Positions 45,870-58,236 are shown, counted from the first letter of the stretch. The stretch: 64,000 nt of DNA from Macrolepiota albuminosa (GCA_027475525.1 JAMWFC010000037.1:315419-379418), one strand, 5' to 3'. A program made the numbers and translations. Notes: a model not told the origin generated them from the sequence alone.

Positions 45870-47760
45870 AACAATCATTCTGATACTCTTGATAGCATGA
45901 ATAATCTTGCACTTACTCTACACAAAGCTGGAAAGCTTCAAGAGGCTGAAGATATGCAGAGACAAGTCTTAGCTACTCAGCAAGCAGCATTAGGAAACAA
46001 TCATCCTAATACTCTTATTAACATGAATAATCTTGCACTTACTCTACAAAATGCTGAAAAGCTTCAAGAGGCTGAAAAAATACATAGACAAGTCTTAGCT
46101 ATTCAGCAAGTAGTATTAGGAAACAATCATCCTAGTATTTTTATTAGCATGATTGGTCTTGCACTTGTTCTAGAAAAAGCTGAAAGGCTTCAAGAGGCTG
46201 AAAATATACAAAAACAAGTTGTAGCTACTTGGCAAGCAAAATTAGGAAACAATCATCCTGATACTCTTAATAACATGAATAATCTTGCATTTACTTTAAA
46301 AAAAGCTAAAAAGCTTCAAGAAGCTGAAAATATACAGAGACAAGTCTTAGCTACTCAGCAAGCAGTATTAGGAAACAGTCATCCTAATACTCTTAGTAGC
46401 ATGAATAATCTTGCACTTATTCTAGAAAAAGCTGGAAGGCTTCAAGAGGCTGAAGATATACAGAGACAAGTCTTAGCTACTCGGCAAGCAACATTAGGAA
46501 ACAATCATCTTAGTACTCTTAATAGCATGAATGATCTTGCAATTACTTTACAAACAGCTAAAAAGCTTCAAGAGGCTGAAGATATACAAAGACAAGTCTT
46601 AGCTACTCAGCAAGTAGTATTAGAAAATAATCATCCTAGTACTCTTATGAGCATAAATAATCTTGCACTTACTCTAGAAAAAGCTGGAAAGCTTCAAGAA
46701 GCTGAAGATATACAGAGACAAGTTTTAGCTACTCAGCAAGCAGTATTAGGAAACAATCATCCTAATACTCTTATGAGCATGAATAATCTTGCACTTACTT
46801 TAGAAAAAGCTGGAAGGCTTCAAGAGGCTGAAAATATACTAAGACAAGTTTTAGCTATTCGGCAAGCAGTATTAGGAAATAATCATCCTAATACCTTTAT
46901 TAGCATGAATAATCTTGCATTTACTTTAAGAGAAGCTGGAAGGCTTCAAGAAGCTGAGAATATACAAAGACAACTCTTAGCTACTCAGCAAGCAGCATTA
47001 AGAAATAATCATCCTGACATTCTTATTAGCATGTATAATCTTGCACTCACTCTAAAAACAGCTGGAAGGCTTCAAGAGGCTGAAAATATACAGAGACAAG
47101 TCTTAGCTACTCAGCAAGCAGTATTAGAAAACAATCATCCTGATACTCTTAATAGCATGATTAATCTTGCACTTATTTTAGACAAAGCTGGAAGGCTTCA
47201 AGAAGCTGAAAATATACAGAGACAAGTCTTAGCTACTCAGCAAGCAGTATTAGGAAACAGTCATCCTGATACTCTTGGTAGTATAAATAATCTTGCAGTT
47301 ATTTTATACAAAGCTGGAAGCCTTCAAGAAGCTGAAAATATACAGAGAGAAGTCTTAGCTACACAGCAAGCAGTATTAGGAAACAGTCATCCTGATACTC
47401 TTGGTAGCATGAATAATCTTGCACTTACTCTAAAAAAAGCTGAAAGGCTTCAAGAGGCTGAGAATATACAGAGACAACTCTTAGCTACTCAGCAAGCAGT
47501 ATTAGGAAACAGTCATCCTGATACTCTTGGTAGCATGAATAATCTTGCACTTACTCTAAAAAAAGCTGAAAGGCTTCAAGAGGCTGAGAATATACAGAGA
47601 CAACTCTTAGCTACTCAGCAAGCAGTATTAGGAAACAGTCATCCTGATACTCTTGGTAGCATGAATAATCTTGCACTTACTCTAAAAAAAGCTGGAAGAC
47701 TTCAAGAGGCTGAAGATATACAAAGACAAGTCTTAGCTACTTAGCAAGCAGTATTAAAAA
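45870..47760 (+). repeat. Fifteen 126-bp TPR-coding tandem repeats, NLR copy 2
   Basis: Same 42-codon unit as copy 1. Units 13 and 14 (from about 47390 and 47516) are identical at the DNA level, showing very recent duplication of a single unit. Confidence 0.9.
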
Positions 47761-48049
47761 ACAATTAATATAGTACTTTTAGTAGTATAAATCACATGCA
47801 CACGCAGGCCCAGCGGATGCCAGCGGACACTAGCGGACATCAATGTGTGTCAGCAGCCACCAGTGGGCATCAGCCCACAAGTGAAAGCCTCCTCTATTGG
47901 CAGACATCATGGCATGAATCAATCCTCCTCGAGGTTTCCCACTTCCCTCCCCTCTCTCTTCCTCCCCGCAATAACTTTAGGCTGTGCACCTCCCCTTCCC
48001 TCCTTTTCCCACCCCCGATGCCAGCATGCCACCCATGCCCAGAGCGGGC

Positions 48050-48690
48050 GCCGGATGGAGAACGTCCTAAACCAAGGCCAGATTTCAAGCCGGCCAACCC
48101 ACCAGGTCAGATGAGGACTTGTTTCACGTGTGGCCAACCAGGCCACTACGCTACCAATTGCCCTGCAAAGCCGGAAGCCCCGAGGAAGGAGTATACACCC
48201 TGCACCCACCTTCAAGCTGCACATACTGCAGCTGTGAGTGGGAGTGATGGAGACATGTCTGCCGAGTCTGAGGCAGAGCACCCCACAAACAACCAGGAGC
48301 CCCCAGAGGAGGCATCAGGCACCAAGCCCAAGAGTGTGGTCGTGGAGGGGGAGGAGTACGTCACAGTCAATGTATATGACAACGTCTACAACAACGAGTA
48401 CTACAGTCACGACAGCGACTCCGAGTGCCTAGCAGCGATGACGGATTGGCCATCTACAAATGATCCCGAAAAGAATAATGTGGTTTGGATGAAGAAGGTG
48501 ACTCTTCGTCGAGCGGAGGGCACTTTGCAGCGCCCTACACTGAAACGGGCAGACAAGGAGTGTCTGGTCTTGTATGTGGACATAGATGGCCACAAGGCAT
48601 GGACCTTATGGGACTCCAGGAGTACTATGTTGGGCATAACGCCCCAGTTTGCCCATGTGTACAGAATATCTGTGCAACTCACTTGTATGT
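48050..48690 (+). pseudogene. Element B gag C-terminus and protease
   Basis: CFTCGQPGHYATNCP is a perfect CCHC knuckle (CX2CX4HX4C). A Glu/Ser-rich linker follows, then the protease start LVLYVDIDGHKAWTLWDSRS, where the usual D[ST]G triplet reads DSR, so the protease is probably dead. The frame shifts near 48660 into 48649-49191. The upstream part of the open frame (47796-48050) has low-complexity Gly/Pro/Ser codons and may not be gag. Confidence 0.7.
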
Positions 48691-51065
48691 GAGGGGAAAA
48701 GCCTCGTGGCTTATAAGGCAGTGGCAGTGGGTTCTCCGCTGAGACTACATATACCTGATGACAGTGTCACTCGGGTGCTTGCAATGCGCAAGCAATATGC
48801 ACCGCCACCTTGGTCACCCTCAGAAATGGTGGAAGTACTTCCCCCAGTGCATATGAAGGGGAAGCAGAAGGCGACAAGCCTTTGTGAGGAAGATATACCT
48901 TGGTTGCATCAGCAATGGCAAGAAGAATTTGCTGATATGGTCAACGGGACCAAGGAGGAGCTCCTGCCATGGCAGGAGGTGAACCATGAGATCAACCTCA
49001 TAGATGAGAGCAAGCAATATAAGTACCACTTGCCATGCTGCCCGTGCGTACTCCAGGAGCAACTACGCGATAAAACTAATCACTATTTGAATGCTCAATG
49101 GTGCTCACCATGCACCACTGCTCAAGCTGCAAAGGTTCCCTCCATTATTGTGCATCCTGAAGAAGAATGGAACCCTTTGAACAGCTCTTGATGCACGTCA
49201 GCGCAATGACAACACTATAAAGGATGTAACTCCTTTACCAGATCAGGAGGTGATCTGGGAAGACGTGGCTTGGGCAAAGTATTGCTCAAAGATTGACCTT
49301 ACTGACGCTTACGAGCAGGTGTGCATTCACACCAAAGACGTACCCAAGACTGTATTTGCATCAATCATGGGCACATTCACGAGCAACATAATGCAGATTG
49401 GAGACTGTAATGCTCCTGCAACCTTTCAGAGGCTAATAACCTCTATTTTTTGAGACGTAATAGGACGTTTTATGCACATCTACTTAGATGACATATTCAT
49501 CTACTCGGATTCTATGGAGGAGCATGAGCAGCACCTCAGAGTCATCTTCGAACAACTACGCAAGTACAAGTTGTACTTGAAGTGGAAAAAGTGTGAGCTT
49601 TACACTCAGAGTATAGACTGCCTAGGGCATGTCATTGATGAGTGGGGTATCCACTCCGATCAGGACAAGCTTGATCGCATTTGGGAATGGCGCACACCAC
49701 AAAATTACAATGACATCCAACAATTTGTTGGCCTTGTCAACTACATATCGAGCTTCTTGCCCGATGTCATGGCCTATACTGGGCCACTTATGGCCATGAC
49801 ACAGAATGGGTCACCATTCAATTGGAGGCCGCTGCACCAGCAGTGCTTTGAGATGGTCAAACAGATCTGTATGAAGACTCTGGTGATTTGACCAATCGAC
49901 CCTAGACGGGACGAGCTGATATGGCTCATTTGCGATGCGTCTAAGACAGGCATTGGAGCCATGTACAGTCAGGGAAGTAGCTGGCAGACTTGCCGCCCAG
50001 CAGGGTTCATGTCGAAGAAATTCACAACGGCCCAGCAAAACTATGCTGTGCACGAGCTGGAGACTCTCACCATACTCAAGGCCCTCCTCAAGTGAGAGGA
50101 TAAGCTGATGGGATATCCCATCCACATCATAACGGATCACAAGGCACTTGAGTTCTTCAAAACTCAGGTGAACTTGTCACCACGCCAGCGATGTTGGATA
50201 GACTACATGTTGAGATACCAGTTTGACATCACCTATGTTAAAGGTGAACTCAACAAAGTAGCAAACTGCTTGTCTCGCTACTTTGAGAGCGATGTAGTCA
50301 GGGAGGCTCACGAGCCTCATGAGTATGTGCAGGCAGACTGCCACATAGACCCAGATGGAGAGGATTTACCTCTCCACCGCTACCAGGAGCTCAGGGAGCA
50401 CGTCCTGGAAGTATGTGCTATGCGTGATGACAAATGGAGGCAAAGCACTCACCTCAGGGAGCAGTGTGAAGACCCAGCGTCACCTGGGGAGCACAAGTGC
50501 CCCGATATACCCATTATGCTGGCTGAGATGCTTGAAGGCAAATTGCCTTCATCCCAGCCCCCTAGCCTGGGCAGCGATGACTTCCAGATAGAAGTGGTGC
50601 AGGAATATGGCAATGATTCTCTCTTTGCCGAGATAATCGCCAATCCTGACAACCATCCTCGGTTCAGACATGAGTCTGGTATACTGATCACAGAGAACCG
50701 TCAAGGGGTGGCAGTGGTCTGCCTCCCCCATACGCGGACCATTGTTACACGAGTCTTGGACCAGGCCCATGCACTGGTGGAGCACTTTGGTGCTGCCCAA
50801 ACATTGGGCTACATCTGGAGATGGTATTGGTGGCCACATATGGCCCAAGAAGTGACTAAGTTCTGCACCTCATGCGCAGCATGTCAGAGGGCAAAGTTGC
50901 CCCCTGGATCCCCTCCCGGGAAGCTACACCAGCTACCCGTGCCGGTAAAACCTTGGGACTCCATTGGAATGGACTTTGTAGGTCCGTTTCCTGAGTCCAG
51001 AGAGTTCGATTACCTCTGGATGGTAATATGCCGCATGACAAGCATGGTGCACCTCATACTGGTGC
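48649..51065 (+). pseudogene. Element B pol, left part: RT, RNase H, integrase zinc domain
   Basis: Frames 48649-49191, 49250-49891 and 50108-51065. RT: KIDLTDAYEQVCIHTKDVPK and the YLDD motif in MHIYLDDIFIYSD. RNase H: LIWLICDASKTGIGAM, IITDHKALEFF, FDITYVKGELNKVANCLSR. Integrase HHCC: ALVEHFGAAQTLGYIWRWYW, then CTSCAACQRAK, and the first integrase Asp in SIGMDFVGPFPES. Stops at ~49453, 49889 and 50094 are all TGA, two of them where Arg is expected (e.g. F-stop-DVIG). A frameshift lies near 49170-49190. Confidence 0.85.
51061..51065. repeat. Target-site duplication of element C, left
   Basis: ggtgc, matched by 61966-61970; a 5-bp TSD is normal for Ty3/gypsy integrases. Confidence 0.85.
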
Positions 51066-51825
51066 TGTCATGACCCCTCCCCTCTGGAACCCCCTCGGGG
51101 CATCCCCAGAGCCCCATCCGAGAGCCTCCTTTGTCAACCCACAGCATGCCCCGCCCCCACAGCTGCCGACGCCACCATCACACGCATCAAAGACCGCCAT
51201 CAGCCAGCACCCCCGGGGACCCTGCTTCATGGACCCCGGGACCAACCATCATCAACAATCAGATCACGCAGCTCACTTCCAGCCATCACGCATCACGCAT
51301 CACAGCTCCCTCCATGCCAATTGATTGCGCGCCCCATACACGATCCAGGTATTCAGTCACTGTCCGCTACTCAATGCCTTCCAGGACTTATCCCAGACAT
51401 CCCGGAACCCCAAGACCTGGCCCCGTAGTACTTATAGCATAGTCTCCCGTTGTATTCGCTAGTCTTGATATTAACTTGAATTGTTGCATGCCCTCTGCTT
51501 GATTGGTATGCATTGACTGGCATGCTTTGACTGGCACGCTTGAATAACTGCGTGCTCTAAGTTTGGTACGTACTTCGCGACTTGTAACTTGTTAACTCGG
51601 TCTCGTCTTAGAACCCCCAGTTCATGACTCGACCCCCACTCAATCTCCAGCTACCTAAAACCCAAAACCTCCAGATCAAGTCCCCTCTCCCAGGACTATC
51701 CCTGTCTGCGTCTTGAACCCCAGAGTCCTAGCCCAGAGTTCCAGACACCCGAGTATCCATAGATCAAGTCCGCATTGTAAGGGCGTTGCTTTCCCGGAAA
51801 GCCCCCAACTCAGCGGAACCTGATA
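51066..51825 (+). repeat. 5' LTR of element C
   Basis: Starts TGTCATGACC and ends ...CCTGATA, where the 3' LTR has ...TCTGACA. Direct repeat of 61142-61965. Confidence 0.9.
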
Positions 51826-51826
51826 T

Positions 51827-51842
51827 AATATCAAGACTCCCT
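51827..51842 (+). other. Degenerate primer-binding site of element C
   Basis: aatatcaagactccct follows the LTR by one base. It resembles the common initiator-tRNA-Met PBS (TGGTATCAGAGC...) with several G-to-A changes. Confidence 0.35.
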
Positions 51843-51858
51843 CCTTACACCATTCTTG

Positions 51859-53936
51859 ATGGCTACGTATACTCACACCTACTACCCCATGGGCTACCAG
51901 ACCAACCCTTACGGGCGTCCAGTCCCCAATCATTACTCCGCACAGACCCCCTGCCCCGCCTATCCACCTCTCCTGTACAAACCCCAGTATCTCCACCGCT
52001 ACTGGGCCCCTGACCCTTCCCTCTATGATCTGGGGCCCTCAGCCAGCTGGGCCTCTCCACCCAACCTAGCCATGGCATGACCTGTGGAGGTCCCCTTGTA
52101 CTGGAGCACCTGGGAGCCTGCTGGAGACCCCACCAGTTCCCAGTGGACCTTGCCCGGTTCTCCCCAGCGAGAGCCCCTTTGCACCCACCCCCTACTATGG
52201 CTACCAGCGCCTCGTTCCCCAACTCCAAGGACCTCCCCACCCCAACTACCCCCCTCGTCACTACCCAGCCGCTGCCCCACCCACTCAAACCCCTCCCTCG
52301 CCAATGAGATGACAATGCCTCGAGGAGTATGAACAGCAACAGGACAAAGTGCTCCGCTCACTCAGGATCTTGCCGGAGGACTTCGCGCAATGGGCAAGGG
52401 CGCTACTCACGGAATTCGGACATGACGACTTTGAGGGCACTCCGGAAGACTGGGCCCATTGCTTGGTCAAATTTGGGGATTGCCTCACAAGAGGAGAACT
52501 CCCAAAGCAGACTATGGTAAAGTATAGGCGCAACACAATCCTCTGCAAAGAATTGCAACAGCTGCTCAACAAAGTCCACGCGTCCCCCTCTCCTCGACCA
52601 CTCAACGACCCTGCGGACCCGGGTTGCTCGATTCACATTCAACGGGAACTCCCAGAACCAGCCCCGGCTGCCCCCGCGGCCCCCACTCTGAAGCAACGAC
52701 AATGGAAAGAGCGACAAAACGCCTCAGCCATACTATGGTCTCTCAACCTGCTGCCTGCACGGTAGACTTATCAACTCGCCATAGGGCTAACTCTGTTCCT
52801 AGCACCTTTGAGACCTGGGGACAGCCCCAGAGACCCCTGGAACTGCTCCTGTGAATGGACAATGCCCGACTTCTGGCCCCGATGAACCCCAGTAGACCCC
52901 AGGTGGACACCCCTAGCACGGATGACACATTGTGCTACATCGACGAGCTCACATGCGGCAACAACAAACAATGCCCTGCATCCACAACCGCCCCAGCACC
53001 GCCTCCCACATCTGCCCTGGCCCCTCCGGAACCCAGCTTCCATTGCAACTCACTGCCCCACTTCGACCTACAAAATCCCCCGTGACCTCCGATGCAAGCA
53101 CGACCCTCCCAGGCTGAACATCCCCCATGCAACCCGGCACCCGACCCAGCACCTGGCCCCCCTCAGACCGACCTGACACCACCGAACTCTCCCCGACTGC
53201 CTCTGCCACCCCCAGCCAAACTTTGAGAATGACCCCCAGGTCCCCCACCTCCCCTGTGTGGAGACCCAGGCCTCCCCCCAGCAGGAACAAACCCCCCTGG
53301 GACAACAGACCTCCCGGGCGTGGACCCCCAGGTGAGCCACCCAGAGGAGGCCCTCCAGGCGGGTGGGGTCCTGCCCTCAGTGCTTTTCCTCCACAAGGAG
53401 GGGGGTAACCATTACTACTACTACTACAATGCTGGCCCCCCTCCCCGCAACGCTGCTGGACCAGACGACGCTCGCGACACCCTCACCCATGAAGGACGTC
53501 TGGACATTCAAAAGCCCGATGCATTCACGGGCTGGGACCCCTGAAAATGGCGTACATTCCTCACCCAATGTCTTAACATGTTTCAGGCGAAGCCACTCAT
53601 GTTTCAGGTTGACAGCTCCTGGGTGGCCTTCGCTGCCTCGTACCTCCAGGGGATCGCCTTCAACCACTACACGGCCCTCATCCAGTTTGACCCTGACAAC
53701 CCGGCACTTTCTTGCTGGCAAGCCTTTGTCAATGAGTTCTCCGGTAAATTCGGGATCTACGACACCGTGGCTAAGGCTGAGGACAACCTCTTCAACCTCT
53801 GGATGCGCTCTGAAGAACGTTTCACCACCTTCATCATACGTTTTGAGAAGAAAGCTTACGAGACAGGTTGGAATTACAGTGCCCTTTGGTATGCCCTCCG
53901 CTGTGCACTGCCACAACGTATCAAGGACGTCCTCTG
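51859..53936 (+). pseudogene. Element C gag
   Basis: The N-terminal Pro/Tyr-rich part (MATYTHTYYPMGYQTNPYGR) and a middle part (52349-52765; LRSLRILPEDFAQWARALLT) are in broken frames. The capsid-like domain is at 53578-53937: FQVDSSWVAFAASYLQGIAF, WQAFVNEFSGKFGIYD, then RFTTFIIRFEKKAYETGWNY, the classical Retrotrans_gag signature. Stops at 52078, ~53542 and 53936 are TGA. The 52700-53450 stretch is Pro-rich and probably a gag linker. Confidence 0.7.
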
Positions 53937-54090
53937 ACTCGCCCCGAAACAACCCTCCTATGATGGATACAAGGCCCTCGTCATGCAGATCGACCAACGC
54001 TACTGGGAAGACCACTCGCCCCGAAACAACCCTCCTATGATGGATACAAGGCCCTCGTCATGCAGATCGACCAACGCTACTGGGAAGACC
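53937..54090. repeat. 77-bp exact tandem duplication
   Basis: Units 53937-54013 and 54014-54090 are identical, at the end of the gag capsid domain. Confidence 0.95.
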
Positions 54091-55433
54091 GCAGCGAGTA
54101 TTCAAACTCCTGAGCCCCCTGGAACCCTAGAGGAGGACCCCCATGGCCCTCTGATGAAACCCCCAACCTCCAAAATCAAAACCCTGGTCCCCCCCGCGTT
54201 CCTTGGCGGCTGACCCCCGGTAAGTCGCGGCCCACCCAATGCTAACCCCGGCAGCGGCGCCCGCCCCCAGGCCCAACTCAATGCCACCGTGGCCGCCCAC
54301 AACCTGGGCAATGTGCCAAGCCCCAAGGAACCCCCGGAAGACTCCAAAGACCTTGACTTCGCCGACAAACGGGGCAAGGTGGCCCTCTGGGCCAACCAGC
54401 TTCAAAAAAAGGGATGACCCTGGATCGGAGTTCCGAAGGATGTGCAGGAATGGCGAAGGAGGAAAGGCGTTTGCATACTCTGTGGTGAGAAAGACAATTT
54501 TATCTCTGAGTGCCCCCAACAACAGGTTATGGGATGCGCCACCTGGACCTTCGAAGGAGAGGACGCCACCTACGAGTATTTGGAAAACGACCTGGCGATT
54601 TAGATCTGGAAGACGCCCTAAATCGCAGAATCGACCCTGACGTCTTCTCCGCCCCGGTTTCCCATCTTTGCTCCATGACACTTGTGCAGGACACCCTCAC
54701 AGCTTACCTACCCTCCCACTCCTCGCATTCCCTCCTCCTCAACACCTGCCTCACCTCCTCCAGAATCCCCCTTAACACCCTTGTCAACAGTGGCGCCACA
54801 GACAACTTCATCGGCGAGGCATTGTCTACCTTAGCCCCAGAACCCACTCAACAACTCCTGGTCCTGGTATGGCTCTGCCTCTTTGACGGAGATGCCTCTA
54901 CGGTGGGGGACATCACTCACTTCATGTGACAGACTCACACCCTCCAGATGTTAATAACCAAACTCCACTCCTCCACACTCCTGGTCTTAGGGCTTCCATG
55001 GCTTCGAGACACCAACCCCCACATCAATTGGCGACGTCTCACCCTCTGCCTGACCCGGGAACCAACACCCGATGACCAGCAACTTCCCTTCGACATTCTC
55101 CACTCTCTGGACCCTACCCCGAAGGACCCCCTGGATGGGCCCCCACCACTCTCTGGACTCCAGTCCCGCTCGTCCTGATCCTTTGTCATCAATGCCAGGC
55201 TGGATGGTGCCCTGGGACCGATATTGGCCCTCATCGACAGCGGAGCCACTGGAGTTTTCATCAGCGACGCCCTCGACCTCCCCCATGACTCCCTTGACCA
55301 GCCCCTCTGCCTGCAACACCTTGACAGCACCTCCTCCTCCTCCGGCCCCATCCAGAGGTCTCACTTGGGATGCGTGACCCTGGACAACAACTACGAGTTC
55401 ACCTCCAACTTCCTGGTCACGTGACTTCATGAA
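54091..55433 (+). pseudogene. Element C gag tail and protease
   Basis: A zinc-knuckle-like stretch lies around 54470-54530 in a shifted frame. Two protease-like segments follow: NTLVNSGATDNFIGEAL (54772-54822; the usual DSGA reads NSGA) and MALIDSGATGVFISDALDLP (55224-55283; DSGA intact). Each is followed by an LVLGLPWL-type motif (54979-55002 and 55443-55460). Two DSGA modules suggest an internal duplication or a chimera. Frames are separated by TGA stops at ~54927, 55176 and 55422. Confidence 0.6.
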
Positions 55434-57206
55434 TTGACCCCGATGGTGCTGGGACTACCCTGGCTATGTGACATGAACCCCGACATTGACTGGAGGACGC
55501 TCACCATGACCTTCCCAGGACCCAAAGACCATCCCTTGACCACCGTGCACCTCCAGGCCCTAGGGAGCGACCCGATGCCCAACACCCCTGGGGTGACAGC
55601 CACACCCCCCACACATACGCCACCCACACCCGTCCAAGCCCGCAAGGTCCCTGATCAACCCCCAAACATTCCTCGGAACAAGTACAAAGGGCCGAACTAC
55701 CCAGGCCGGTCTCAGACACACGTCAAACCCGCTCCAGCCGATGCACCCACGACCCTGATTGACCCAAACACACTTGACATTAGGATCATTGGAGCCGCCC
55801 CCTTTGCCCGCCTCATGAAGGATGGAACCCCCACATTTCAGCTACACACCTCGCCATCTTTCCCGGAAGAACATCTACAAGGGGATGCTATCCCCCTGGA
55901 AAAGAAAACTGAGGAGCAGATCCTCCAAGAAGTAGTTCCCCTGGAGTATCACGAGTTTGCTGACGTATTCTCCAAAGGAGACGCCAAGGAGATTCCTCCC
56001 CACCGCCCTTATGACCACACAATCGACCTCGAGGAAGGAGCCGCCCCCCCTTTTGGCAAGGTGTACAAGATGTCGGAGGTCGAACTCTGGGCCCTCAAGG
56101 ACTACCTCAATGAAATGCTCGGTAAGGGATTCATCCAACCCTCCGCCTCCGCCGCCGGAGCCCCAGTTCTATTCGCCAAGAAGAAGGACGGTTTGCTCCG
56201 ACTCTGTGTTGACTACTGGGGACTCAATAAGATCACCAAGAAGAACTGCTACCCGCTCCCGCTCATCAGCGATCTGGTTGATCGACTCCGCAGTGCCAAG
56301 GTTTACACAAAAATTGACCTCCGCTCCGGCTACAACAATGTCTGCATTGCCCTGGGACATGAGTGGAAAACCGCGTTCTGCACGTGGTATGGTCTGTTTG
56401 AGTACCTTGTGATGCCTTTTGGAATGACTAACTCCCCCGCCACGTTCCAATACTTCATGAACGACATCTTCCACGACATAAGCAACGTCTTCGTGATCGT
56501 CTACCTGGACAACATCCTCATCTATTCTGACTTGAAGGAGGACCACCAGAAGCATGTCCGGCAAGTCCTTGAACACCTCCGGGAGCACAACCTCCACACC
56601 AAGCCCAAGAAGTGTTCATTCCACATGAAAGAGGTTGAGTATCTTGGCGTCATCATATCTCCAAATGGCGTTCACATGGACCCCCACAAGGTCGAGGCCA
56701 TCGTCAACTGGCCGCAGCCCCAGAACGTCAAGGAAGTACAATCCTTCTTGAGTTTTGCTAATTTCTACCGGAGGTTTATAGACAACTACTCTGGTATCAC
56801 GAAACCCCTCAACCGGCTCACACACAAGGACGTTGCATGGAACTGGGACAGTAAGTGCCAGAGCGTCTTTAACCTACTCAAGGAGGCTTTCACAGCTGCC
56901 CCTGTACTCCGGCACTACAACCCCGCCCTCCCAATCATCCTCAAATGCAACGCCTCCAACTATGCCATCGCCGGGATTCTCTTGCAGATGGGATCCGATG
57001 GTGGGGAGCCCCAGCCGGTCGCCTTCTACACCTGGGCCATGATTGATGCCGAGCTCAACTACAACATCTACAACAAGGAGCTCCTTGCCATCGTCGAAGC
57101 CTTCAAGCAATGGTGGGCCTACCTCGAGGGAGCCCGGCACCAGATCCAGGTCTACTCAGATCACAATAACCTGCAGTACTTCACCACGACCAAGCAACTT
57201 AGTTGA
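55434..57206 (+). pseudogene. Element C RT and RNase H
   Basis: A 590-aa frame. It opens at the protease end (TPMVLGLPWLCDMNPDIDWR), followed by a linker, then RT: LFAKKKDGLLRLCVDYWGLN, KIDLRSGYNNVCIALGHEWK, PFGMTNSPATFQYFMND. Motif C reads VYLDNILIYSD, so the second catalytic Asp is Asn. RNase H begins PIILKCNASNYAIAGILLQM, where the usual first Asp is also Asn (KCN for KCD). The frame ends at TGA (57204) in LS-stop-RQAQW, where family members have Arg. Probably inactive. Confidence 0.9.
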
Positions 57207-58082
57207 CGGCAGGCCCAATGGTCCGAGATCCTCTCAGAGTATGACTTCACAATCCAGTACCGCCCAGGACGACTTGGAGCTAAATCCGATGCCCTCACCC
57301 GTCGACCGGATGTCTACTCCAAGAAGTCATTCAAGGCGGAACGCAATGCGTTCAATCATTGCGTGGTGATCCCTCCCAAACATCTGAATGCCGTACTGAT
57401 TTTAAATGATGAAGGGACCCTGAGCCAGATCCGCCATGCCCCCCGAGACAAGTACTTCACCAACCACGACCCCTGCAACCCCCCAATGGAACCAACCAGG
57501 ACCCCGCCTTCTCCTTGTCCCCTGACAAAAAACTCCTCCTCCAGGACGGCCGCATCTACGTCCCAGATCATGCCCGACTTTGCTACAACGTCCTCTGCCA
57601 ACACCATGACCACAAGCTCTGGGGACACCCTGGAATATGTAAGACCCTCCAACTTGTCTCCCAGACTTACTTTTGGCCAGGGTTGAAGAAGGATGTGACC
57701 TGTTACATTCGATTGTGCGAACCCTGTCTCCGGGCCAAGGTCCCCCGACACCGACCATATGGACTCCTGAAACCCCTGCCAGTCGGACGACACCCCTGGT
57801 CCTCCATATCCCTGGATCACATCATCGAACTCCCGGAATCTGAAGGGTTCGATGCCATTCTCGTCGTTGTGTGTAGGCTAACCAAGCAGGGCATCTTCCT
57901 ACTCTGCCACACCACTGACACCGCCCCGGACTTCACCCGGCTGTTCCTCGAGCACGTCTTTGCCAAACACGGTCTCCCAGACGACATTGTCTCTGACCGT
58001 GGCCCACTCTTTGTGTCCAAGTTTTGGACTTCCCTGTGTAAGGCCCTTGAAGTAAAGACTAACCTCTCTACCGCCTACCACC

Positions 58083-58236
58083 CCGAAACTGATGGTCAAA
58101 CCAAAAGGGTCAATCAGTCTCTCAAGCAATACCTCCAGCTGTATGTCAACTACTTGCAGCCAAAACTGATGGTCAAACCAAAAGGGTCAATCAGTCTCTC
58201 AAGCAATACCTCCAGCTGTATGTCAACTACTTGCAG
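58083..58236. repeat. 77-bp tandem duplication, one mismatch
   Basis: Units 58083-58159 and 58160-58236 differ only at 58085 versus 58162; in the integrase core. Confidence 0.9.

Larger units (their letters stand above)
39645..47790 (+). repeat. Segmental duplication, copy 2 (GH79 plus NLR block)
   Basis: Starts at atggttctacattttt within GH79 intron 1 and ends in a TPR unit interrupted by a Ty3 element. Corresponds to 11216-20700. Confidence 0.9.
43052..47790 (+). pseudogene. Patatin / NB-ARC / TPR NOD-like receptor, broken copy
   Basis: Same exon plan as copy 1 (43052-43103, 43158-43296, 43349-43570, 43621-44445, 44498 onward). Patatin has DGVGTGG and FIGGNLGFNNP, so both catalytic residues are again absent. 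The P-loop reads GLCGAGKTQ (Gly to Cys). Two 77-bp duplications (45078-45231, 45389-45542) shift the frame but are probably artefacts. Independent of those, a one-base deletion near 45560 (cagtgttggg versus cagtgtttggg in copy 1) and a TAG at 45852 break it. Fifteen TPR units follow; the array is cut by a Ty3 insertion just after 47790. Confidence 0.85.
47791..51065 (+). mobile_element. Ty3/gypsy element B, left part (interrupted by element C)
   Basis: Begins abruptly inside a TPR unit. Contains gag zinc knuckle, protease, RT, RNase H and the start of integrase on the plus strand, then stops at the TSD ggtgc. The rest of integrase and a chromodomain resume at 61971. No 5' LTR was recognised at the left edge, so it is 5'-truncated or its LTR lies in the unassigned 47791-48050 stretch. 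Confidence 0.8.

Noticed and set aside
51863..53408. Many overlapping Pro/Gly-rich ORFs on both strands
   Set aside because: GC-rich DNA yields open frames by chance; only the plus-strand gag signature at 53578-53937 and neighbouring gag pieces are supported.
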